The notes below the pieces were generated by a model. The model did not search any database. It was not told where the DNA came from and was given only the letters and a program-made list of their open reading frames with translations. From the NCBI GenBank assembly GCA_964461435.1, contig CAYWUI010000033.1:1-37100 (forward strand): a DNA stretch of 37,100 bases, given 5' to 3'. Source of the DNA: G020354785 sp964461435 (GTDB lineage: Bacteria; Bacteroidota; Bacteroidia; Bacteroidales; UBA10428). The position numbers and the translations under genes are program-made. Positions 16,291 to 24,044 of the stretch are shown here, piece by piece; within the stretch, counting starts at the first letter, position 1; every line of letters starts with the position of its first letter.

Positions 16291-16660
16291 GGTAGTTATA
16301 TTTTAAATTATCATGTAATTCCATGTCTGCTCTGAACTTCGGTATTCCCTTTTTTATGAGCATTATAACATTCCTTATATTTATCCCCCTGGGGCAAACC
16401 AGCATGCATTTCCCGCATAACATGCATTTGTTTATTTCCTTTTCCAGACCCTCGGTTTCCCCTCTTCTTATAAGCATGTTCATTTTTCTGACATTAAAAT
16501 CTATAAGATTGCCGGCACTGCATGTAGCTGTGCATCCGCCGCATGACAGGCATACACGAAATGACGGTTCATGCTCAAGCACATATTTCAACAGCCTGCC
16601 ATCGAACTGTTCAAAATCTATGGATCTCGTTTCCTGTATGGAAAATCCAAACTTGCTCAT
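16280..16660 (-). CDS. HdrC-like 4Fe-4S protein
   Basis: A 126-residue ferredoxin-like subunit with two complete 4Fe-4S motifs: Cys37/40/43/47 (CLSCGGCTATC) and Cys79/82/85/89 (CMLCGKCMLVC). HdrC-type subunits relay electrons between the flavin subunit and a CCG subunit. It overlaps the HdrA-like gene upstream by 4 bp and the membrane subunit downstream by 11 bp, so coupling is tight. Together with the longer HdrC-like gene at 18795 the operon has two relay subunits. Confidence 0.88.
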   Translation of the reverse strand: MSKFGFSIQETRSIDFEQFDGRLLKYVLEHEPSFRVCLSCGGCTATCSAGNLIDFNVRKMNMLIRRGETEGLEKEINKCMLCGKCMLVCPRGINIRNVIMLIKKGIPKFRADMELHDNLKYNYHAY

Positions 16661-17688
16661 GCTGACTGTTTTTTCCTAAGATAATTATGAACTTCAATAG
16701 CAGCCGCCCTGGCATTATCTATTGTATCGCCAATGGTCATCGGACATGTACACGCTCCTGCCAGGAATACTCCTTCCTGTGATGACAGGTTCCTTTGAAT
16801 ATGCATGTCCCTTGGCTTTATAAATCCACTGCTGTCACTCTCCAGCTTAAAACCTTTGCACAGGCTTATTGTATCTTCGCCAGGTTCTATGCCGACAAGA
16901 AGAATCATTAAATCAACATTCATCTTCAGGGGACGCCCAGAAAGCGTGTCCTCGGCCTTAATAAGCAAGCTTTCATCCATATTTTCCGATGCTTCTGATA
17001 ACCTTCCCCTGATAAACTGGATATCATAATTCTCCTGGGCCTTGCGGTACAACTCCTCAAAATCTTTTCCGTACATTCTCAGGTCCATATAAAAGCAATA
17101 AATTTCTGCCTGCGGTAACTGATTGCGTAACTCTATAGCCTGCTTTACCCCTGTAATACAGCATACTTTAGAACAATGATGGTTACCTGATTTTTCATCT
17201 CTTGAACCAACGCAATGTATAAAGGCAACCCTCCGTGGAGTTTTTCCATTAGTCATTTTTATTCTATTACCTTTTTTAAGCTTATCTTCAAGGTCAACCG
17301 ATGTAATAACATTATTATAAATGTTATATCCGTATTCTTCCTTTCTTTTTGCATCAAAAAGACCAAATCCCGAAGCAATCACTATTGCATCGGGTTCAAA
17401 GCTTTCACCTTTATGCGTCAGCAAGGACCACTTGCCATTATGACCTGAAATGCCAGATATTTCAGTATTCTTCAGAATTTTGAAACCGCTCCGCTTTATT
17501 TTTTCTTCCATATTATTTAATATCTCCGAGGCAGGTCTCAGGTTAGGAAATAAGTGATCCCACTTTGCCAGTTTGCCGCCTATATAGGAGTTTTTCTCTA
17601 TAAGGATTACTTCATGTCCGAACTCCGACAACTGACTTGCAGCTTCCACACCTGCAACCCCGGCTCCGATTATCACCACAGTATTCAT
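16657..17688 (-). CDS. HdrA-like FAD oxidoreductase, short form
   Basis: A 343-residue flavoprotein. The dinucleotide-binding motif VVIIGAGVAGVEAA is at the N-terminus. The HdrA/QmoA-specific cysteine block IHCVGSRDEKS...HHCSKVCCITG is near residues 150-180, and the second nucleotide motif is AGACTCPMTIGDTIDNARA near the C-terminus. Methanogen HdrA is about twice as long and carries extra ferredoxin domains. Here those are absent, so the protein is closer to the short QmoA-like type. It is probably the flavin hub of the complex. Classical electron bifurcation cannot be claimed from this sequence. Confidence 0.87.
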   Translation of the reverse strand: MNTVVIIGAGVAGVEAASQLSEFGHEVILIEKNSYIGGKLAKWDHLFPNLRPASEILNNMEEKIKRSGFKILKNTEISGISGHNGKWSLLTHKGESFEPDAIVIASGFGLFDAKRKEEYGYNIYNNVITSVDLEDKLKKGNRIKMTNGKTPRRVAFIHCVGSRDEKSGNHHCSKVCCITGVKQAIELRNQLPQAEIYCFYMDLRMYGKDFEELYRKAQENYDIQFIRGRLSEASENMDESLLIKAEDTLSGRPLKMNVDLMILLVGIEPGEDTISLCKGFKLESDSSGFIKPRDMHIQRNLSSQEGVFLAGACTCPMTIGDTIDNARAAAIEVHNYLRKKQSA

Positions 17689-17711
17689 TTAATTTTGATC
17701 TTAACTTATTG

Positions 17712-18776
17712 TCAATGAATAAAATTTGGCTGCAAAGGAACTCCCAGTTCCTCACCGTCCTTGCCAGCATATTTCAATGCGGGATCGTACTTAACCTTCA
17801 TCTTGTCAAGTAACGGTTCACAGTCAATCTGGTGCATCTGTAATCCAAGATCCCAGGGATCGTATCCCAGGACAAGGCCTGCCAGCTCTTCATATGTGAG
17901 CACCGGGATACCATTACCGTTAGTCCCGTATGTTTTATTCTCCATTTCAGCAATGACATACTGCCACTTGTCCATAAACATCGTGCAACCCGGACAATTG
18001 CAAACTATAGCATCTGGCTTATAGGGTTCCATGGATTCAAATTTTTTCTTTGAATTGGCTACTGAATAACCTCTGTCAGCCATGACAAGATAGTGCCTGA
18101 AGCCAAAACCGCAGCAATGCCTGCGTTCAGGGTAATCAACCACTTCACCGCCCCACGATTCAATCATTCCGCTTAGTACCTGTGGAAATTCTGCACCTCC
18201 CACACCTTTTCTGGGAAATATCTTGGCATAATGGCACCCTATATGTTCCACTATTTTCAATGGTTCTCCTGTATCGCCGTTTACAAGCGAACATTTTCTT
18301 TTTGAAAATATCTCGTCACGGAATTTATAAATTATGTCGCTGGCATGGGTCATATTCCAGGGAAGCTCAAATTCACGCCCCGTAGCTTCTTTCAAATAAT
18401 GCCTGGTCCTTTCCAGTTCAGACGGGAACTCTTTCCATGTTTCAAAAATCTCGGAGTATATGCCAAAGGATGTAACACATGAAATAACAAAATTATGAAA
18501 TCCTTTTTCCGTCATAAGGGCAAAGTGCCGTGCAACTACAGTCTGTATAGTTTCGAAAGGGATGATGTCGCTATGATAACCTATGCCTGTACAGGTTGTC
18601 TGCCGGGCATCATCATAAATATTTTTCCCGAGCTCCTCTCTAAGAATTTTCAGAAAGGCATATTCCGAACCGGGGAAAAAATTCTGCCTTATGCAGCTTC
18701 TTTGAAAATAATAGTCGTTATCTGCGATATCTTTCTGATATTCCTTCCATACTTGTTGCTTGCCTTCTTTTTTCAT
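17712..18776 (-). CDS. HdrB-like CCG-domain protein
   Basis: A 354-residue cysteine-rich protein of the HdrB type. In methanogen HdrB the CCG motifs bind noncubane 4Fe-4S clusters that reduce a disulfide. Visible cysteine blocks are TTCTGIGYH, ISCVTSFGIY, EHIGCHYAKI, RRHCCGFGFRHYL and VCNCPGCTMFMDKW. The last three form a complete C-terminal CCG set. It lies 23 bp from the HdrA-like gene and 18 bp from the HdrC-like gene. Substrate unknown. Coenzyme M/B heterodisulfide is unlikely in this lineage, so another disulfide or a pure electron-transfer role is more likely. Confidence 0.86.
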   Translation of the reverse strand: MKKEGKQQVWKEYQKDIADNDYYFQRSCIRQNFFPGSEYAFLKILREELGKNIYDDARQTTCTGIGYHSDIIPFETIQTVVARHFALMTEKGFHNFVISCVTSFGIYSEIFETWKEFPSELERTRHYLKEATGREFELPWNMTHASDIIYKFRDEIFSKRKCSLVNGDTGEPLKIVEHIGCHYAKIFPRKGVGGAEFPQVLSGMIESWGGEVVDYPERRHCCGFGFRHYLVMADRGYSVANSKKKFESMEPYKPDAIVCNCPGCTMFMDKWQYVIAEMENKTYGTNGNGIPVLTYEELAGLVLGYDPWDLGLQMHQIDCEPLLDKMKVKYDPALKYAGKDGEELGVPLQPNFIH

Positions 18777-18794
18777 AATATTTATTAAACCTGT

Positions 18795-19520
18795 TTATGA
18801 ATTTCCCTGACCTGTATCTTTATAAACATGCATAAAATACCTGTTCATGTTCTTTTCATCCTGCTCAAATCCCATTTCTTTTACTTTCTTCTTGCTGTAT
18901 TCATCAATAAGACTGTAAAATTTCATGCCCCCTGTAACTTCAAATATTGAATGTAACTCCTTCATTGTTTCTGCGGGTATCTTTCTTAATGTTCCCGGAC
19001 CGTCATTATTAAGGTTCCCCTTAAGTCTTTCGTATAAATCTTTACGGTTATTGAATATCCATTCCCATACAGGACCCTGCTCGGGATGCAGCTCCGGTTT
19101 CACAGCTTCAGGATGCACACAATATCCGTATTTCAGTATATTCTCCCCTACCGTCCGCATTACTGCGTACTGCTGCCTCCCCATCCTGCTTTCCGTAAAA
19201 TACCCGAACTCCTGAGATACCTTCCGTAAAACATTTATTATTAATCCCGGGCAGTTCCCCCTGGGACACCTGGTTTTGCATGACATACACTGGCCACAAT
19301 ACCATATAAAGTCACTTTTAAGAAGCGCCACTATTTTATTCTTATCCTTTGACTGGACAATTGTAAGCAATAATCGCGGATCATAATCATAAAACTCGGC
19401 TGCCGGGCATATAGCGGTACATACACCACAGTTCATACAGGATTTCAATCCTTCCTTGTACCTGACATCCTCAGTAATCCTTTTAAATACCTTGTTCATA
19501 TCTGGTGATGCATTTGTCAT
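18795..19520 (-). CDS. HdrC-like 4Fe-4S protein, long form
   Basis: A 241-residue protein with two 4Fe-4S motifs: Cys28/31/34/38 (CMNCGVCTAIC) and Cys75/78/81/85 (CGQCMSCKTRC). An extra CPG follows the second motif. The C-terminal 140 residues have no further cysteines. It is the first gene of the five-gene Hdr-like operon. The 177-bp region upstream should contain the operon promoter, but I did not find a convincing TTTG/TAnnTTTG pair there. Confidence 0.87.
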   Translation of the reverse strand: MTNASPDMNKVFKRITEDVRYKEGLKSCMNCGVCTAICPAAEFYDYDPRLLLTIVQSKDKNKIVALLKSDFIWYCGQCMSCKTRCPRGNCPGLIINVLRKVSQEFGYFTESRMGRQQYAVMRTVGENILKYGYCVHPEAVKPELHPEQGPVWEWIFNNRKDLYERLKGNLNNDGPGTLRKIPAETMKELHSIFEVTGGMKFYSLIDEYSKKKVKEMGFEQDEKNMNRYFMHVYKDTGQGNS

Positions 19521-19697
19521 ATTCTCTTTTTAAAGAATCAGATTTGCCTTGCATAATATTTTCAAAGTGATTTTCCAATCATAACAGGTATATATATTTT
19601 ACCAGGTTTCTGTATTAAAAATACAACCATGGTTTATGGATTTATGTTTATTGAAAATCGTGTAAGGTATTGGATGGGTATAACTTGCAACACTTGG

Positions 19698-20111
19698 TTA
19701 TCTGCTTCTATAATCATTGACAACATAATATCTGGTCAAATCGTTATATATATCCTCAAAAACAACTTTATGTTTTCTACAGTCAACCCGGGAGCAGGCA
19801 TGAAGTTTGCCTCCAGCTTCAAGGTTTAAAACAAAAATCGGGGCACCGCAAATATTACAAACTGACTTGCTTTTCAAGTTGTTTTTACAAACCGGACATA
19901 ACAGCTCAACAATATCCCCTTCAACCATTTCTATATCACTGTGCTTATCATAACACCCATAAACCGAACATAAGTATAAAATCCCGACATTTTCACGTGA
20001 TTTAACATACAATTTGATACTCGGCTTTCCCCTTATCAATTTACTGTAATCCATTAAGGAATGATTACAAATCGGGCATTTAACCGTTAAACTAATGGGA
20101 TTTTTATCCAT
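19698..20111 (-). CDS. Small protein with multiple zinc-ribbon cysteine pairs
   Basis: A 137-residue protein of unrecognised family. It has five cysteine-based clusters: CPIC, CSVYGC followed by YDKH, CPVC, CNIC and CSRVDC followed by RKH. These could form two or three zinc ribbons. There is no signal peptide or membrane segment. It lies 177 bp upstream of the Hdr-like operon on the same strand and just after the response regulator gene. It may be a regulator or assembly factor for the Fe-S operon, but only position supports that. Confidence 0.7.
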   Translation of the reverse strand: MDKNPISLTVKCPICNHSLMDYSKLIRGKPSIKLYVKSRENVGILYLCSVYGCYDKHSDIEMVEGDIVELLCPVCKNNLKSKSVCNICGAPIFVLNLEAGGKLHACSRVDCRKHKVVFEDIYNDLTRYYVVNDYRSR

Positions 20112-20306
20112 GTTACTAATATTTTAACACATTAAAGAATTATATTATTTCATTGATTAAAGATATCCAGGTAATTTTAGTAGTAAAAGGGAGGATAATA
20201 CTGTTTTAATGCAGGAAAATATTATCAAAAAACCTTATATATTATGGTAATAAAGAGAATTCAAAACCAGTAATTTTTTACAGGTACCCAGCCATTCAAT
20301 AAATAA

Positions 20307-20954
20307 TCAGAGTTTTACAATTTTATTTTTTATGCTATAGGAAATAAGGCTGGGTGTGCTTTTGCAATTTGTTTTAGACAGGAGGTTTGATTTATGGCCA
20401 ATGACTGTTCTCTCGCTAATCGACAGTTTTGACGCTATCTCCTCATTGTTCAGTCCCTCACAAATTAATTGCAGAATTTCCTTTTCTCTCTTTGTCAGAG
20501 TTAATTCTATATCTTTTGTGGATTTTTCGCCTGCTACTTTTCTTGTAAAAAAACTGAACAACTCGTCAGAGTAATAGTGATTTCCTTCGGCTATGGTCCT
20601 TAGAGCTCTGTCTAATACCTGCTTTGTTATATTTTTTAATAAAAATCCCTTTGCCCCGGCATCAAGCATATCCTCTATATATTGTTCATCATTAAACATT
20701 GTCAGGGCAACAATTTTTACGTGCGGCTTAATTGATAAAATTTTTCTTGTTGCCTCAATCCCATTCATTTCAGGCATTTCAATATCCATAAGTATTATGT
20801 CAGCATTTTTCTTCTTTATAATTTCAATAACCTCTTTCCCATTCCCTGCTTCACCAACAAGATCAACATATTTAAGCCTCGTAAGTATTAACCTGAGGCC
20901 TTTTCTGAATATCTCATGGTCATCAGCTATAATTACCCTTATTTTACTATCCAT
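20307..20954 (-). CDS. NarL/LuxR-family response regulator
   Basis: A 215-residue regulator. The receiver domain (residues about 5-120) has the acidic pocket ADDHE, phosphoacceptor Asp57 in ILMDIEMP and the Lys of LLKN. The C-terminal LuxR-type helix-turn-helix is LTKREKEILQLICEGLNNEEIA followed by SISERTVIGHKSNLLSK. It lies 20 bp after the sensor kinase gene and is its evident partner. The targets are unknown; the zinc-ribbon and Hdr-like genes downstream are candidates because they lie next on the same strand. Confidence 0.93.
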   Translation of the reverse strand: MDSKIRVIIADDHEIFRKGLRLILTRLKYVDLVGEAGNGKEVIEIIKKKNADIILMDIEMPEMNGIEATRKILSIKPHVKIVALTMFNDEQYIEDMLDAGAKGFLLKNITKQVLDRALRTIAEGNHYYSDELFSFFTRKVAGEKSTKDIELTLTKREKEILQLICEGLNNEEIASKLSISERTVIGHKSNLLSKTNCKSTPSLISYSIKNKIVKL

Positions 20955-20974
20955 TTTTTGTTTTTTAAAATATA

Positions 20975-21922
20975 TTATACAACAAATTCTATCCTTACAT
21001 TAATACCGTGACCTACACTGGTTTCAATAGTAATTTCACCGTCCATCGACTGAACCCTTGTCAAAATATTGTTTATACCGTCACCTTTTTGTTTAGCTTC
21101 AACATACCTGGAATAATCAAAGCCCTTGCCATTATCATAATAAACAAAGATGATATGATTGTCTTCTTCTTTTATGGAAATACACGCCTTTGAGGCATTT
21201 GCATGCTTCAGTGTATTATTTACCAGTTCATTTATTATTCTGAATAAATTTATCTCAATGTGATTGCTTAAATTCAGCTTTTGGGGACTTTTAAACTCGA
21301 TGGACAATTTATGTGTTTTGTTAATTGAATTGCAAAATTCATTAATCGCCGATACCAGTCCGTATTCATGTATTACCCTGGGGGTAAGGTTGTTAGAAAT
21401 TGTTCTTATGCCGGATAATGCATCATCAATCAGCTTGTTAATATAATCAATTGACTCTTCTTTCTCTGTTTTTGTAACATCTTCAGAAATCAATTCATTT
21501 ATATAAAGTTTAATAGTAGATAACAGAGGACCTATACCGTCGTGTACATCTTTTGCAAAACGCTTTCTTTCTCTTTCTTCCGTTCTGATAATTGCATTTA
21601 ATACCCTCCTTTCAGATATTTTGCGCTCAAGCTCCGCCCTCTTCCACGTATAAAAAATATCACGAAGGAGCCATACACCTATGGAAATAACGATAGATAT
21701 TGCAATGCCAATCCATGCACCAGCAGAAAGAAGCTCCTCATACCGTTTCAGGTTAAGATAGGTCGAAAGGTCAATAATTCTTCTGAAGGCCATAAGTACA
21801 AAACCAATGGATATTAGAATCCATGATAGCTTTGTCTTTGTTATTGCAATGAACCGCAGGGCAAGAAATGCTACCATAAATTGTAAAAGAATAGATAGTA
21901 TAATAGATATTTTGGGGACCAT
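20975..21922 (-). CDS. NarX/ComP-type sensor histidine kinase
   Basis: A 315-residue membrane kinase. Two or three N-terminal helices (residues about 5-48 and 68-90) leave little periplasmic sensor region. A HisKA_3 domain follows with RFAKDVHDGIGPLL (phosphoacceptor His127). The HATPase domain has the N box INELVNNTLKHA, the G1 box YDNGKGFD and G2 GDGINN. With no sizeable extracellular domain, the signal is probably sensed within the membrane. It is transcribed together with the response regulator 20 bp downstream. Confidence 0.92.
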   Translation of the reverse strand: MVPKISIILSILLQFMVAFLALRFIAITKTKLSWILISIGFVLMAFRRIIDLSTYLNLKRYEELLSAGAWIGIAISIVISIGVWLLRDIFYTWKRAELERKISERRVLNAIIRTEERERKRFAKDVHDGIGPLLSTIKLYINELISEDVTKTEKEESIDYINKLIDDALSGIRTISNNLTPRVIHEYGLVSAINEFCNSINKTHKLSIEFKSPQKLNLSNHIEINLFRIINELVNNTLKHANASKACISIKEEDNHIIFVYYDNGKGFDYSRYVEAKQKGDGINNILTRVQSMDGEITIETSVGHGINVRIEFVV

Positions 21923-22042
21923 AGGATTTTTTTTAATTTTAGTTTTCTTGAAACGAAATTACAGGATTTTATTTTAATTTCATTTCACTCTGGTATTTTA
22001 TATAACATAATTAATAATTATTATTAATATTAAACAAAAACC

Positions 22043-22162
22043 ATGCTACTAACAACAACAAACACAATTGAAAACAAGAAGATAGTTGATAATGAGACGG
22101 TGGTACAGAACGGAAGCATGCTTATGGTAACTGCCAGCGGAACAGCGGTTGTGTATGAATAA
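22043..22162 (+). pseudogene. YbjQ-family gene with internal deletion
   Basis: A 39-codon ORF. Residues 1-16 (MLLTTTNTIENKKIVD) match the N-terminus of YbjQ-type proteins. Residues 17-39 (NETVVQNGSMLMVTASGTAVVYE) match their C-terminal end. The family is usually about 105 residues, so roughly 65 middle residues are missing, and the join is in frame at ATAGTTGAT. In intact relatives a Val-Asp pair occurs at both the IVD and the late VD position, so a short GTTGAT-like repeat may have mediated the deletion. It ends 3 bp before the convergent GNAT-HDAC stop. The remnant is unlikely to keep the pentameric YbjQ fold. Confidence 0.72.
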
Positions 22163-22165
22163 GAC

Positions 22166-23890
22166 TTAACCTCTAATACCTGAAAAAAAAGCAACTGCGC
22201 CGCTGCCCAGGTTACGGAGGTTGTATCCCCCTTCCTGGATGACCAGTAAAGGCTTTATCTGTCCGGCCAGCAACTGCCCCACCACCTTAAAATCATTGAT
22301 GGACAAATTAAAAGTACCGGTAGGATCGCCCTTAAGAATATCAAAGCCCAGGCTTACTATTATAACTTCTGCTTCAAACGATCTTATTATATCAAGTGCC
22401 TTTTTTAGAGTCTTAATATATTTTCTGTCATCAGTCCCCGGTTCCAAAGGAAAATTGAAATTAAATCCGAGTCCGTCTCCTTCGCCTGTTTCATTTTCAA
22501 ACCCGCTGAAATAGGGATACGAATAATCAGGATGCCCGTGTATAGATATTGTAAGGATATCGCTTCTATTGTAAAAAATATCCTGGGTCCCGTTTCCGTG
22601 ATGAAAATCGAGATCAAGAATCGCAGTCCTCGTATGCTTGCTAATATATGAAGCAGCTATGGCAGCATTATTCAGATAACAAAATCCGCCGTAGAATCTT
22701 CGTCCGGCATGGTGGCCTGGGGGCCTGCATACTGCATAAGCCAGTCTCGAGCCGGCCAGGATTTCATCTGCTCCTGTCAGGGCAGTATCTACAGAAGATA
22801 TGGCGGCTATATAAGCATTCCTGTATAGCGGGGTGCCTGTATCAAGACAGTAATATCCGGCCTGGACAGGTAGTACCTTCGGCCGCCTGTCAGGTCTTCT
22901 AATAGGAAACGTATCCGGGTATACGGGACGCCCTTCTTTTATTTTAGCACAAACCGAACGCAGATAATAGACATATTCCGTATCGTGTACTTCCAGTATC
23001 GGCTTTTCACCATGCTCCCTGGCGTTAATTATTTTAAATATATCGGTTTTTGAGACTGCATTTAATATCGCGTCTACCCTGACAGGGCGTTCAAAATAAC
23101 CTCTTTCCTTAACATGGTGAAGCACATGTTTATGGTTCTTTATTAACGGGTATTTACTATCAATCCTGGAAGTTCTTTTTCCATTAATTACTTCAGCACT
23201 TATTTTTTTTATAAGGGGCTCCCTGAATTTTACATATTCATAATCAAATGACTCTATAACACTCTTAAAATATTCAGGATCAATTGCCTTGGCAAAGCGG
23301 CGTGTAAGTATCATACCCAATGCACTTTTTATCTGGCTACATGTTAACGGTTCATCACTACCAAGACTGTCATACATCAGATAAGCATTTGTTGGAGGTT
23401 TACCAACGGATGCTGCGTATTCTTCCGAAATAATTACCCTTGCCCCGTATCGTTCATAGAATTTAATTCTCTTTATACTTTCGCTGAGTTTTTCAGGGTC
23501 TGTAGTCAGAGAAGGATCATCAGGTTCCACTTCTATATATAATGATTTGGAACCTGTCTGCAGGCAATGCTCCTGTACACTTTCATAAAGGTTCCCCCCT
23601 ATTCCTGATCCTCTTGCCCCTGGCCTCGTGGCAAAGAAATCTAAAAATGATGACGAAATAGTCGGGAAATGAATAACCATGGCGAAAGCTTCGACAATTC
23701 CCATGGATTTTTCAAATATTATTAATGACGTGCTGTATCCTTCAGTTACAGGATCCTTTAATAGAAAAGGTATTTTTTCAGCATAATCAGCAATTTCAGG
23801 AAAACTGATACGAAAAATGTCCTTAACCTGTCCTATGAGATCCAAAGAAATTACTGAAATATTGCTTTGTATTACCCTTACGCGTATCAT
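22166..23890 (-). CDS. GNAT acetyltransferase - histone-deacetylase-family hydrolase fusion
   Basis: A 574-residue two-domain protein. Residues about 1-175 form a GNAT domain with an acetyl-CoA-binding loop ARGSGIGG (92-99) and a C-terminal FYERYGA. Residues about 265-574 form an arginase-fold deacetylase of the HDAC/acetylpolyamine amidohydrolase family. It has GHHAG (392-396), LDLDFHHGNG with probable zinc ligands Asp428 and His430, GFDILKGDP with Asp517, and catalytic-type Tyr556 in EGGYN. One chain thus carries both an acetyl-transferring and an acetyl-removing domain. Substrate (protein lysine, polyamine or small molecule) is not readable. No signal peptide, so cytoplasmic. Monocistronic between a convergent remnant and a divergent peptidase gene. 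Confidence 0.88.
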   Translation of the reverse strand: MIRVRVIQSNISVISLDLIGQVKDIFRISFPEIADYAEKIPFLLKDPVTEGYSTSLIIFEKSMGIVEAFAMVIHFPTISSSFLDFFATRPGARGSGIGGNLYESVQEHCLQTGSKSLYIEVEPDDPSLTTDPEKLSESIKRIKFYERYGARVIISEEYAASVGKPPTNAYLMYDSLGSDEPLTCSQIKSALGMILTRRFAKAIDPEYFKSVIESFDYEYVKFREPLIKKISAEVINGKRTSRIDSKYPLIKNHKHVLHHVKERGYFERPVRVDAILNAVSKTDIFKIINAREHGEKPILEVHDTEYVYYLRSVCAKIKEGRPVYPDTFPIRRPDRRPKVLPVQAGYYCLDTGTPLYRNAYIAAISSVDTALTGADEILAGSRLAYAVCRPPGHHAGRRFYGGFCYLNNAAIAASYISKHTRTAILDLDFHHGNGTQDIFYNRSDILTISIHGHPDYSYPYFSGFENETGEGDGLGFNFNFPLEPGTDDRKYIKTLKKALDIIRSFEAEVIIVSLGFDILKGDPTGTFNLSINDFKVVGQLLAGQIKPLLVIQEGGYNLRNLGSGAVAFFSGIRG

Positions 23891-24044
23891 AAATTATACT
23901 GACAAATCAATTTAATAAAATACCTCATTAAGTTACAATCAAATTATATGATTTTAAAAGAATATTAAGAATGTTTTTTATACTTTTAAACTTTTACCGG
24001 ACAGGACTGTTTTAAAAAATATTCACAACATAATATTTGTATTT

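Noticed and set aside
16657..17688. Calling the HdrA-like protein a bifurcating HdrA
   Set aside because: It is only 343 residues and lacks the extra ferredoxin domains of the long form; only the flavin hub part is present.
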